Of a stretch of DNA of 64,000 bases, positions 17,265-26,110 are shown piece by piece. The notes beneath the pieces were generated by a model that saw only the letters and a list, made by a program, of their open reading frames with translations, was not told where the DNA came from and did no database searches. The DNA comes from an uncultured Clostridia bacterium (lineage in GTDB: Bacteria; Bacillota; Clostridia; Christensenellales; CAAEEZ01): contig CAKRNA010000001.1 in the NCBI GenBank assembly GCA_934365195.1, positions 124,001 through 188,000 of the forward strand, written 5' to 3'. Within the stretch, counting starts at the first letter, position 1. Every line of letters starts with the position of its first letter. The position numbers and the translations under genes were made by a program.

Positions 17265-18356
17265 CTATTCCTCAATGCCTTGCCCTAAAAAGTGCAACAC
17301 CCTAAGCATTTTGTCAAAGTACGTCACGTACGCTTCGCACTTATCCACGTCCACTCTTTCCCTTTTGCAACCGTTTTTGCATAGCGCATAATACTTACAT
17401 TTCTTGCACTTTTCCGTAATTTCCGTAGAGCCAAGCACAAAGTTTGTTTGGATATTGCCCCTCTGCATAGTGAAAAAGTCGTCGGTTTGAATTTTGCCCA
17501 AAATATAGTCGTCCACGCAATAGTAGTCGCACGGGAATACCGTGCCATCCGCCTCGATAGTAAACTGATAACTACAATTACCGTTCATACCGCATTGATA
17601 AGCAGGTAATTTATGAACCAGTCTAACGAAGTTGTCGATTTGCCTCACGCTAACGTAGTTGCCGTGCATATAATCGTCAAAGTACAAGGTGGTAAGGTCA
17701 ATCAAAAACTGCCCGTACTCCTTGCCTGTCATATACATATTTTCGTCCTCAACCACGTGGTTAAAAGGTTTTAGGCAAGGGGTAAACTGCAAATACTTGT
17801 ATCCCCTTGACGTGAAAAATTCGTATATGCTTTTGATATGCGTGGCAACGTACTTAGTTACTACGGTAAGGATATTAAAATCCACTTCGTAGTACTGCAA
17901 GTCGTCGATAGCCTCGATAACCCTATCGAAAGTGGACTCGCCTTTGTAGTCCACCCTATAGGAGTTAGCAAAGTAAGTGCCGTCTAACGATACGCCAACT
18001 AGAAAGTTGTTTTCCTTAAAAAACTTGCACCATTCCTCGTCAATAAGCGTACCGTTGGTTTGAACGGCAAGTATTACCTCGCTGTTTTTGTCGTTGTACT
18101 TATTTAAGTACTCTACCGCACTTTTGAAAAAACCTATCCCGCTAAGAAGTGGCTCTCCGCCGTGAAAGGACAGATAAATTCTACTGCCGTCTGCGTACTC
18201 TAATGCTTTTTTTATGGTGGTTTCCAGCGTTGCCTTACTCATTATCCCGTAGTTTTTCTGCTCCCTATTCTCCGCTACGGAGTGGTAAAAACAGTACTTA
18301 CAGTTTAGATTGCAACTACTAGAAACGGGTTTTAGCATTACGGATAGTTGAGGCAT
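17265..18356 (-). CDS. Anaerobic sulfatase-maturating enzyme (radical SAM/SPASM)
   Basis: Oxidises the active-site serine or cysteine of a sulfatase to formylglycine without oxygen. The 363-residue protein has the radical SAM motif CNLNCKYC (Cys15, 19, 22), a FHGGEPLL SAM-binding block, QTNGTL, and a C-terminal SPASM region with clustered cysteines (CGMNGNC, FPCDYYC, CKKC-x5-C-x3-C and a final C) for two auxiliary Fe-S clusters. Length fits the family. Its ATG overlaps the sulfatase stop by one base (TAATG), so the two are translationally coupled and the partner substrate is almost certainly the upstream sulfatase, whose motif is of the serine type. Confidence 0.93.
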   Translation of the reverse strand: MPQLSVMLKPVSSSCNLNCKYCFYHSVAENREQKNYGIMSKATLETTIKKALEYADGSRIYLSFHGGEPLLSGIGFFKSAVEYLNKYNDKNSEVILAVQTNGTLIDEEWCKFFKENNFLVGVSLDGTYFANSYRVDYKGESTFDRVIEAIDDLQYYEVDFNILTVVTKYVATHIKSIYEFFTSRGYKYLQFTPCLKPFNHVVEDENMYMTGKEYGQFLIDLTTLYFDDYMHGNYVSVRQIDNFVRLVHKLPAYQCGMNGNCSYQFTIEADGTVFPCDYYCVDDYILGKIQTDDFFTMQRGNIQTNFVLGSTEITEKCKKCKYYALCKNGCKRERVDVDKCEAYVTYFDKMLRVLHFLGQGIEE

Positions 18357-20305
18357 TATCTTATAATTCCTCTTCTATTTTCCTTAAATTCTTTTTTAAC
18401 CTCTGCCATTCTGTCGGCAAGTTTTTTAGCAGTTTCAGGTTGCCTCATAGCGATATTGTAACCCTCCGCAGGATCGGTATCTAGGTTAAACAAGTAGTTC
18501 TTGTAATGTTGGTTAATAAACGCCGAGTTCTCGGTGATAACGTCCTTGTAGTACTTGTAATCGTAAACGTTGCCGCCGTACTCAACCGCTAAGTTGATTG
18601 CTTGCACCTTGCCACGTTTTAAGTAGTAAATACCCCCCTCGTGCATAGTAGCGTCTTGAGGAGTAGTACCGTTCCATAACCCTCTCATAGACACGCCGTC
18701 GATAATACGGTCGTCAGGGATAGGTAGGTTTACGTAATCAAGCACGGTGGTGAAAATATCCATATTCGTGCATCTTGCGGTGATAACCTTGTTGCCGTTA
18801 GCATCAGCCGTCATAGTAGTGCCAACTTGTCCGTTAGGATAACTTACCAAGAACGGAACTTTGAAAGCGCCCTCGAAAGGAGTGTTCTTTCTGCCACGAA
18901 GTGCGCCGGTAACACCCTCTCTACCCGGGCCGTTATCCGAGGTAAAGATAACCATAGTGTCGTCGTACACACCTTTATCTTTTAATAATTGTAAAATTTG
19001 ACCAACGGCTGCGTCAAACTCTTCGATACAGTCGATATAACTATCGTCGGATTTGTCGCCTACGCCGTTTCCGTTCTTGTTACTAAAAATAGGGAAATGA
19101 GGCCATGGGCTCCAGTACTCAACAAAGAATTTTTCGTCGTTATCTATTTGTTTTTCAACGTAATCCATCAATTCTTTGGTAAACCTTTCGGTAGACAAAG
19201 ATTGATCAAGCAGGTCGTTGTGAGAATATACTTGCTTAGGTACGCCCTTTTCCTCTCTTACGATATTGTAAGGAGTCATATCGTTTACGTAGTGGCTACC
19301 GAAGAAGTAGTCAAAGCCTTGGTTGGTTGGAAGATATTGACCGTAGTCACCCAAGTTCCATTTACCGAACAAGCCCGTTTTGTAGCCGTATGCTTGCATA
19401 ACCTCAGCAATGGTAATTTCGTCACCAAGAATGCCGTCAACGTTGTTCTTGAACTCGAATGCGTTGAAGAACCTAGTATTGCCGTAAGGCGCTACTTGTT
19501 GTGCGGTTGGGAAAATAACGTTGTCAAGGTATCCTCTTGCCGAGTATCTACCCGTCAAAATACCAAACCTTGAAGGCGAACTAACAGGTGAAGAACTGTA
19601 ACAGTTTTCCATCATTACGCCGGTTTTTCCGATACTGTCGATATGAGGCGTTTTAATAGTTGCGTCAGCCTCGCCAAGATAACTAAAACTAGAAATATCC
19701 GAAAAAGCCATATCGTCCATAAGGATAATCAAAACGTTAGGATCGGTGCTACCCTTTTGTCTGCCGTTTTTAATTTTGTTTAAATATGCGTCGTGTCCCT
19801 CTTGCATACTTTCAACGGTAGGGTTCATTCTTATGCTCATAAACAAGAAGTAAATTAGCGATGCGCCTATCATTACAAAAGAAGTGCAGCGAGTAACGAC
19901 GTAACTTGCTTTGTAGTTTTTAGCCTTTGGAATTAAGGAAAGTACGGTAAGACCTATTATGCTTAGGCTGGCAAGACCGATATTGTAGCCTAATCTAAAC
20001 CAAAATCCGTCCGCACCTCTTACGATATAGGTAAACACGGTGCCGCATATCATAATGCCGTACGAGGCAAGCAAGAAAATATTCAATTTGTTTTTGCGAA
20101 TAATTTGTAAAAACATTGCAAGTGCAACAAATGAAGATGCGACAACTAAAACTAGCGTTAGGAAATTGTATCCGCCAATTAGCGTAGTTAGGAAAAGAAC
20201 TACTGTCGCAAGCAAAAAGATTACGTTAAACGGGGTGAATTTTTTGTTTAATTCAACGGGCGTTTCTCTAAATCTTTTTTGTTTTTCTTTAAAACTCTCT
20301 TTCAT
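18356..20305 (-). CDS. Membrane-anchored sulfatase of the serine type
   Basis: A 649-residue sulfatase. Four membrane helices in about residues 25-160 precede a large extracytoplasmic catalytic domain. The domain opens LIILMDDMAFSD (metal-binding Asp-Asp). The formylglycine motif is S-S-P-S-R-x5-TGR in SSPSRFGILTGR (about 245-256), where the first serine stands at the modified position. FTSDNGPGREG supplies the late metal ligands. The usual GKWHLG block reads GKWNLG, with His replaced by Asn. The ATG at 20305 follows TTGGAG; a TTG four codons upstream is less likely. It is coupled to its maturase by a one-base overlap. The anchored topology suggests it desulfates glycans at the cell surface. 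Confidence 0.9.
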   Translation of the reverse strand: MKESFKEKQKRFRETPVELNKKFTPFNVIFLLATVVLFLTTLIGGYNFLTLVLVVASSFVALAMFLQIIRKNKLNIFLLASYGIMICGTVFTYIVRGADGFWFRLGYNIGLASLSIIGLTVLSLIPKAKNYKASYVVTRCTSFVMIGASLIYFLFMSIRMNPTVESMQEGHDAYLNKIKNGRQKGSTDPNVLIILMDDMAFSDISSFSYLGEADATIKTPHIDSIGKTGVMMENCYSSSPVSSPSRFGILTGRYSARGYLDNVIFPTAQQVAPYGNTRFFNAFEFKNNVDGILGDEITIAEVMQAYGYKTGLFGKWNLGDYGQYLPTNQGFDYFFGSHYVNDMTPYNIVREEKGVPKQVYSHNDLLDQSLSTERFTKELMDYVEKQIDNDEKFFVEYWSPWPHFPIFSNKNGNGVGDKSDDSYIDCIEEFDAAVGQILQLLKDKGVYDDTMVIFTSDNGPGREGVTGALRGRKNTPFEGAFKVPFLVSYPNGQVGTTMTADANGNKVITARCTNMDIFTTVLDYVNLPIPDDRIIDGVSMRGLWNGTTPQDATMHEGGIYYLKRGKVQAINLAVEYGGNVYDYKYYKDVITENSAFINQHYKNYLFNLDTDPAEGYNIAMRQPETAKKLADRMAEVKKEFKENRRGIIR

Positions 20306-20330
20306 AAAAAACTCCAAGTCCTAATAATAA

Positions 20331-20366
20331 TGTTATAATTATAACATACCTTTTAAGATATTCCAA
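20331..20366 (-). promoter_or_regulatory. Sulfatase operon promoter with a palindrome over the -10
   Basis: TTGGAA (20366-20361), 17-bp spacer, TATAAT (20343-20338). The perfect 16-bp palindrome TGTTATAATTATAACA (20331-20346) covers the -10 box and is a good candidate operator. No regulator gene lies next to it. Confidence 0.6.
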
Positions 20367-20485
20367 CACTATTTTAATTTTTCCACCTAGTTTGTGCCCT
20401 GTTTTTTAGTAAAAAATTTAGCGTTTTAGGATTGAATTTTTTAAAAATTTAATTGCTCTTTAAATTTGCTAGTTAATTTATTTAG

Positions 20486-20800
20486 TTAATTTTCTATTTT
20501 GCCGTCCCACAGGTATTTTGATAGGTCAACGTGATAGCCGTTTACCTCTATTCCCTCGCTTTGTAGCCTTACAACTTGTTCGTTTTCTCCGCCAAAGGCA
20601 AAACTTTTGGACACTCTACCAAACCTATCCACCACTTTGTAGCATTTTATAACGTTTGGGTTAGGGTTAAAATGTAGCGCATAGCCTACCGCCCTAGACG
20701 CTTTGGGCGAGCCTAGTAAAAAGGCAATTTGCCCGTAGGTAGCCACTTTCCCCTCGGGAATTTTTAAAACTATTTCGTAAACTTTATCGTAAAAACTCAT
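20486..20800 (-). CDS. MGMT-fold alkyltransferase-like protein with a changed active-site motif
   Basis: A 104-residue protein that matches only the C-terminal DNA-binding domain of O6-alkylguanine-DNA alkyltransferases: FYDKVYEIVLKIPEGKVATYGQIAFLLGSPKASRAVGYAL is the winged-helix part with the RAVG-type arginine finger. The active site, usually PCHRV, reads KCYKVV (about residues 53-58). The cysteine remains but the proline, histidine and arginine of the motif are changed. It may be a damage-recognition (ATL-like) protein or a real but divergent transferase. I start it at the ATG at 20800, behind GGAAGGG, since the upstream 18 codons have no family similarity. No operon partner. Confidence 0.85.
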   Translation of the reverse strand: MSFYDKVYEIVLKIPEGKVATYGQIAFLLGSPKASRAVGYALHFNPNPNVIKCYKVVDRFGRVSKSFAFGGENEQVVRLQSEGIEVNGYHVDLSKYLWDGKIEN

Positions 20801-20992
20801 AAACACTACCCTTCCTCTTTGATTAGTATATCGTAAAAGTACGTAATTTTTCACTTTTTAAAAAATTTAGCCGCTAAAATTTTCAACCTTAACAAAAAAA
20901 CCCTCGTTTTTGGCTGTTTTTCAACGTTTTTAGCAAAATACCTTAGCCATAGTAGATTTTTTATACTATAATAAGACTAATATGGAGGCAGT

Positions 20993-22282
20993 ATGAAAAC
21001 TATATACAAGAATTGTAACCTTATCGACGGATTGAATAATCCTGTTAAGTCTAATATTTCCGTTTTAGTAGAGAACGGAAAAATCGCAGCAATCGGCACT
21101 GGTTTTGACGAAAACGGTTGCCAAGTTATCGACCTAAGCGGCAAGTATTTAATGCCCGGTATGATAAACCTACATATCCACCTATTCGGTACGGGTATGC
21201 CAAGCAAAATCCTAGGTGGCGGCGGACTACAAAAGTTCGTGCTTAAATTTATCACTACCCCACTAGGCAGAAAAGTTTTGGACAAAATGTTAGAGGCTAA
21301 CGCAAAAAATATCTTGTTTAGCGGCGTAACCACAGCAAGAAGCGTAGGCGACTTCCACTACTCTGACGTAAGGCTAAGGGATAATATCAACGCCGGCAAA
21401 AAAATAGGACCAAACCTACTTGTATCAGGTCCGGCGGTTACCGTACCAACCGGACACGGCGACGGCACGTTTGCCCTAACCTCGTCCACTCCTGAGGGAA
21501 TTAAAGCCCTTGTTGACGAAGTAGCGTCACACAACGTAGACCTAATCAAAATATGCATAACCGGTGGCGTTATGGACGCAAAGAAAGAGGGCGAACCGGG
21601 TGAATTAAAAATGGACGCCGTACTTTCTACCGCTGCTGTTAGCGAGGCACACAAACTAGGCTTAACCGTTGCTTCTCACACCGAGAGCGAAGAGGGTGTA
21701 AAAGTTGCAATCGAGTCCAAAGTGGACACTATCGAGCACGGTAGCCTTATCTCCAAAGAGGACGTTGAAAGGCTGAAAGATTACAACGGCGCTTTCGTTT
21801 GCACAATGTCACCGGCACTTCCGCTTGCTAAACTTGATCCTGAACTTACAAAACTTAACCCTATGTGCGTTTACAACAGCAATATCGTGTTCAACAATAT
21901 GGTAGAGGGCTCTAAGTCGGTAATGGCAAACGGCGGAAAAGTAGGACTGGGAACAGACGCATCTTGTCCGTTCGTAACGCAATACAACACCTACCTTGAA
22001 GTTATGTACGCAAACAAATTCTTAGGTTTATCCCCTCTTGAAGCAATAAACGTAATCACTATGAAAAACGCAGAAATTATCCACAAAGAAAAGGAAATCG
22101 GCTCTATCGAAGTTGGAAAGAACGCAGATATGCTAGTGCTTAACGAGAACCCGCTTGACGATTTAAGATGCCTATCCGATATCTTTATGGTGGTAAAAGG
22201 CGGAGAAATTTACGCAAACGCTAAAATCAAGAAAAACCAAAAAATCGAGACCGAATTACAAAACTTATACAACACCCTTTAA
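20993..22282 (+). CDS. Metal-dependent amidohydrolase (imidazolonepropionase/dipeptidase-like)
   Basis: A 429-residue amidohydrolase-superfamily enzyme. A small beta domain (about 1-55, completed at the C-terminus) flanks a TIM barrel with the metal motif INLHIHLFG (H-x-H, about 59-63), later histidines in SHTESEEG and IEHGSLI, and the conserved Asp in GLGTDASCP. The order and spacing match the COG1228 group, which includes imidazolonepropionase and Xaa-Pro dipeptidases. The hut genes are absent here, so histidine degradation is not supported. Substrate unknown. No signal peptide. A TATAAT at 20967-20972 and a GGAGG ribosome binding site precede the ATG. Confidence 0.86.
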   Translation: MKTIYKNCNLIDGLNNPVKSNISVLVENGKIAAIGTGFDENGCQVIDLSGKYLMPGMINLHIHLFGTGMPSKILGGGGLQKFVLKFITTPLGRKVLDKMLEANAKNILFSGVTTARSVGDFHYSDVRLRDNINAGKKIGPNLLVSGPAVTVPTGHGDGTFALTSSTPEGIKALVDEVASHNVDLIKICITGGVMDAKKEGEPGELKMDAVLSTAAVSEAHKLGLTVASHTESEEGVKVAIESKVDTIEHGSLISKEDVERLKDYNGAFVCTMSPALPLAKLDPELTKLNPMCVYNSNIVFNNMVEGSKSVMANGGKVGLGTDASCPFVTQYNTYLEVMYANKFLGLSPLEAINVITMKNAEIIHKEKEIGSIEVGKNADMLVLNENPLDDLRCLSDIFMVVKGGEIYANAKIKKNQKIETELQNLYNTL

Positions 22283-22453
22283 AGCGGTATTTGTGTGATT
22301 CTCCCCGTAAATTTGTGATTTTCACACCTAAAACCCTTTTAAAAGGCAAAATAACTAAAGAATAAATAGTACCTGTAAAGCACGAAAAACACTTAGATTT
22401 TTCACAAATTTTTAATAGGCTTTAAGCCCGAAACTCTATAAAAGGAGCGTAAT

Positions 22454-24112
22454 ATGAAAAACCTAATAGACTACGCCGAAACTTTCAAAAAATCTTACGA
22501 CGAAGTTCCCTTCAACGAGGTGGACGGGCTAGTACTTGCGCAACTTTGCTACCTAAACTTAGATAGTTACGCAAACGATATAAACTCTTTGGGTATGACG
22601 ATTAAGGAACTTTTCGAAAAGAAAAACAAATCGTTATTCAATATAAGAGTGCCCGACCAAAACAAGAAACTTCTTCGTAATCTTTCGGAAAACCCACGTT
22701 TTTCTACTATACGTATTACTAATTACGAAAAGGAAAACGACGCTGAAAAAATGATACAATTCTCCGCCACCACTTTCGAGTGGGACGACGTGGGATATAT
22801 TGCATTCAGAGGCACGGACTCCACCGTTGTCGGCTGGAAAGAGGACTTTGACGCTATGTTCAAAGACGCAGTCCCTTCGCAACTTAAAGCGGTAGAATAT
22901 GTCGAAAAGCGTGCCGCTACCCTAAAAGGCAACTTCTATGTGGGCGGACACTCCAAAGGCGGTAATATGGCGGTGTACTCGGTGCTAAAATCCCGCCCTG
23001 AAATTCAAGATAGAGTAATATTTATCTTTGACTACGACGGGCCGGGCGTTAAAAAAGAGTACCTGAACGCAGACTGCTACCTAAGGATAAAGGACAAAAT
23101 CATCACCACTATCCCCGAGCAAAGTTTGTTTGGTATGGTGCTGTATAACGACGATAACTACCACGTAATCAAAAGCGACGGCGTATGGGTAAATCAGCAC
23201 GATCCGTTTAACTGGCATATCGTAAACGGCTGCTTCGTGTACCTTGAAAGCGTATCGCAAACCTCAGAAATAAACCGTGACGCATTAAACAAATGGCTGT
23301 ACGAAACCGATGCCAAACAACGTGAATTACTGGTGGACACCGTGTACAAACTTATCGCCCTAACCAACTCCGAAAAGGTGGGCGAAGTGCCTGTAAACTT
23401 TATGAAACACGCCACCGTGATTTACAAGGAATACAAAAATTTGGACAAGGAAAAACTTGGTCAAATATTCGCCGTTGTAAAACAATTCAAAACTTTTAGG
23501 AGCGAAATCGAACAAGCAGTAGTCACCGAGGGTAAACGCAAGACGGAGGAAAAGGCAGATTTTTCTCAAATGTTCCAAAAATTTGCCGCCCCTATCAAAA
23601 ATATCGTTAGCAAGTTGCCGCTAGACGAGTACAAGGATATGATTACCAACAACACGGTTGTGCAAAAGGCTAAACAGGTAGGCAGCAAGATAACGGGCAC
23701 TATATCTAATCAAATCACAAAGATTACCAAAAAGCCTGACAATAAAGCAGCATTAAGCGGTGAAATTAGCGGGCAAGAAATCGCTTTAAATAAGTACAAA
23801 GGCGACTTTAAACCTCAAAAACAGACGATAAAGTCCGTTTCTCGTAAAAAACACGGTTTTAAGCCACGCAAGTTTACCGCCCCGACAACAGACGCTAAAA
23901 AGGACAAAACCTCGAAAAAAAATGAAAGCGTAAAGGCTAAACAAGTGGAGGATAAAAACGGCAAAACCAAATCAGCCGAGCAAAAGCAAGCGCCAAAACA
24001 GGTCGCTAAGAAGAACGAGCGTGCCTTAGCGCAAACAAAAAAGTTTAAGCAAGACTACTTCGACTTTTACGACGACGTGAAGGACCACACCAAAGGCAGA
24101 GAGGACTGGTAA
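22454..24112 (+). CDS. Mbeg1-like (DUF2974) alpha/beta hydrolase with a long basic tail
   Basis: The first 370 residues form a lipase-like alpha/beta hydrolase: an AQLCYLNLD block near 29-37, the class 3 lipase-like IAFRGTDSTV strand (116-125) and the nucleophile elbow GHSKGG (165-170, Ser167). These are hallmarks of the DUF2974/Mbeg1-like family common in Clostridia. The remaining 180 residues are rich in Lys, Gln and Ala, low in complexity and probably disordered; they may bind polyanions such as cell-wall teichoic acid or nucleic acid. No signal peptide or membrane helix, so it looks cytosolic. AAAGGAG precedes the ATG. Substrate unknown, and the neighbours give no clue. Confidence 0.82.
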   Translation: MKNLIDYAETFKKSYDEVPFNEVDGLVLAQLCYLNLDSYANDINSLGMTIKELFEKKNKSLFNIRVPDQNKKLLRNLSENPRFSTIRITNYEKENDAEKMIQFSATTFEWDDVGYIAFRGTDSTVVGWKEDFDAMFKDAVPSQLKAVEYVEKRAATLKGNFYVGGHSKGGNMAVYSVLKSRPEIQDRVIFIFDYDGPGVKKEYLNADCYLRIKDKIITTIPEQSLFGMVLYNDDNYHVIKSDGVWVNQHDPFNWHIVNGCFVYLESVSQTSEINRDALNKWLYETDAKQRELLVDTVYKLIALTNSEKVGEVPVNFMKHATVIYKEYKNLDKEKLGQIFAVVKQFKTFRSEIEQAVVTEGKRKTEEKADFSQMFQKFAAPIKNIVSKLPLDEYKDMITNNTVVQKAKQVGSKITGTISNQITKITKKPDNKAALSGEISGQEIALNKYKGDFKPQKQTIKSVSRKKHGFKPRKFTAPTTDAKKDKTSKKNESVKAKQVEDKNGKTKSAEQKQAPKQVAKKNERALAQTKKFKQDYFDFYDDVKDHTKGREDW

Positions 24113-24170
24113 CGCTCTTGTTTAATATGTCCTACTCAGTTAGGTTAAAAAATATAACAAAAAATCAAAC

Positions 24171-24199
24171 AAAAAAGAGGACGTCGTCCTCTTTTTTTT
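24171..24199. terminator. Bidirectional terminator
   Basis: Perfect stem AAAAAAGAGGAC/GTCCTCTTTTTT (24171-24182 with 24186-24197), three-base loop. It serves the Mbeg1-like gene and possibly the convergent LRR gene. Confidence 0.85.
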
Positions 24200-24314
24200 A
24201 CGTTTTAAGTTTCATAAACGCTTATTAGTATAATTCGTTGCCACGCAAATTAGCCTAGCGCCTAGTTGCCTTAGCGCACGTGGGCTACTCTACTTACGTG
24301 CTTTATTTAACACA

Positions 24315-25919
24315 TTAAGCCGTTTGCCAAATTGTAACTTCTCCATCTACGTAGTGCCAGAAGTTACCGTTTGTGGTTGGCTCGGTTTCGCTGTAATAGT
24401 ACACCATTTTGTCAAGTTTTCCGCTAACGGTCATTCTATCTTTCGTGTGAAATACTCCCTTACCTTTCATTTTATTACTGTTATTAAAAATATCCATTCC
24501 CACCGTTAAGTTAGTGCTACTAAGTTTTACCGTGGTTAAATTTGTGCAATGAGCAAACGCATAATCATCAATCTCACTAACAGTTTCAGGCAACTCAATA
24601 TTTATTAAAGAATTGCAACCACTAAATGCATAACTTCCGATAGTTGTTAATTTCGTTCCAAAATCTATTGACTTTAACGAAATACACCCGTTAAACGCAT
24701 TGCTTTCTATCTCTGATAATTTTTCACCGTTATTTACGCTTTCTAATGCGGTGCAACCCAAAAATGCTCCATTGCATATCTTTACGCCATACGGTATTTG
24801 TGGAATATCTATGCTTTTTAACGATATACAACCGCTAAACGCATGTTCGCCTATTTCAAAAAGATTTTCAGAATAGGTAATCTTCGTCAACGACTTACAT
24901 CCGGCAAACACTTTGCCGACTATTCTTCTAATATTATCGCTTAATTCAATTTCTTTTATCGACGTGCAGCCACTAAATGCGCTTTCGCCAATATGCCATA
25001 CGCTTTTTGGAATAGTGATACTTTCTAGCGAACTAATGCCGTCAAACGCAGAACTACTAATTGTAGTTACGCCGTCAGGGATAACGGAGTTTTTGCAGCC
25101 CGATACAAGCGTTATTCCATCTTTGATTATGCAATTACCCTCGCTACTGTAAACAGGGTTTTCTTGCTCAATCGTGATTGTTTCAAGATTATTAGCCTTG
25201 CCGATTACCGCCTCGCCAATTTCATTTACATCTTTTCCTATGGTTATGCTTCTTAGCGAACTACAACCGTAAAATGCGTATTTATTTAACTTTGCAACGC
25301 TACTTGGCAACACGACGTCGGTTACTTTTTCGCCCATTAAATGTAAGGTTGCGCCGTTACACAACGGATTAGAGTTCTTAGTTTGGAAAACGATTTTGCT
25401 CCACCCCTCGATATCTCCGTCGTAGTACACGTCCTTTAACATTTCACAACCATTAAAAGCCTCCGCCCCGATAAAATCTACGCTGGTAGGAATACGTATG
25501 CCTTTAATGTCAGCGCCCTCAAAACCATTTACAGAAATCCTTTTTAAAGGTTTTGCGTAATACAAACTAGGTATGCCGATGTATTTTGCTTGGCTACTGC
25601 CTAACTTTGCGGCGTATTCGCCATCTGCATATAGTTCATACCCTAAGCCCGAAGTATCACCGATACGTCCGCACTTACACAAACCCTCTTCGCTGTACGA
25701 GTGATACTCCACGTCAAACTTTTCTCCACACTTTTTGCAAACTTTCCAATGCTCGTTACCATCGTACTTTAAATCGCCGCTAGTTTCGTGCACGTGCGCA
25801 GTTTCGCCACCGCTTGAGCCACCGTTACCATTTCCGCCATCATTACTGCATGAGGCAAAGCAAAGCACATACGACGCAATGGTCATAACGGCTAAAAGCA
25901 CCAACAATTTCTTTTTCAT
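24315..25919 (-). CDS. BspA-type leucine-rich-repeat surface lipoprotein
   Basis: A 534-residue lipoprotein. The signal peptide ends in the lipobox FASC (Cys28), followed by a Gly/Asn/Ser linker. Next is a small Cys/His module (about 45-90: HWKVCKKCGEKF then GLCKCG), which may bind metal, and then about ten LRR_5 repeats with the pattern I-x-x-x-A-F-x-G-C-x-S-L-x-x-I-x-I-P from residue 115 to 490. This family is found on gut and oral anaerobes, where it mediates adhesion or host contact. It is a single gene with no clear operon partner. Repeats are at protein level only; the DNA repeats have drifted. Confidence 0.9.
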   Translation of the reverse strand: MKKKLLVLLAVMTIASYVLCFASCSNDGGNGNGGSSGGETAHVHETSGDLKYDGNEHWKVCKKCGEKFDVEYHSYSEEGLCKCGRIGDTSGLGYELYADGEYAAKLGSSQAKYIGIPSLYYAKPLKRISVNGFEGADIKGIRIPTSVDFIGAEAFNGCEMLKDVYYDGDIEGWSKIVFQTKNSNPLCNGATLHLMGEKVTDVVLPSSVAKLNKYAFYGCSSLRSITIGKDVNEIGEAVIGKANNLETITIEQENPVYSSEGNCIIKDGITLVSGCKNSVIPDGVTTISSSAFDGISSLESITIPKSVWHIGESAFSGCTSIKEIELSDNIRRIVGKVFAGCKSLTKITYSENLFEIGEHAFSGCISLKSIDIPQIPYGVKICNGAFLGCTALESVNNGEKLSEIESNAFNGCISLKSIDFGTKLTTIGSYAFSGCNSLINIELPETVSEIDDYAFAHCTNLTTVKLSSTNLTVGMDIFNNSNKMKGKGVFHTKDRMTVSGKLDKMVYYYSETEPTTNGNFWHYVDGEVTIWQTA

Positions 25920-26037
25920 AATGGCCCCTTAAAAATAATTTTAGAATATAACAATTCCTAATTTTCAGTTTACGCTTTTAGAAAAATAATGTCAATAATC
26001 ACAAAAAAAACTTTGTTTCTATTTGATAAATTCTAAT

Positions 26038-26085
26038 AAAAAATCCACTACGATGAGTTGCATCACAAAGAGTGGATTTTTTGTT
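26038..26085 (-). terminator. Terminator of the HMA/P-type ATPase operon
   Basis: Twelve-bp stem AAAAAATCCACT/AGTGGATTTTTT (26038-26049 with 26071-26082), whose minus-strand 3' side ends in a T run. It lies 26 nt after the ATPase stop codon. Confidence 0.8.
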
Positions 26086-26110
26086 TATTTATTTTGGAGT
26101 TTTGGACTAT

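Noticed and set aside
18998..19573. Plus-strand open frame of 191 codons opposite the sulfatase
   Set aside because: Lies wholly within the antisense of a well-supported sulfatase domain; no ribosome binding site and no recognisable motif.
24315..25919. Tandem DNA repeat or CRISPR-like array in the LRR gene
   Set aside because: The periodicity is at protein level (LRR_5); the nucleotide copies are diverged and coding throughout.
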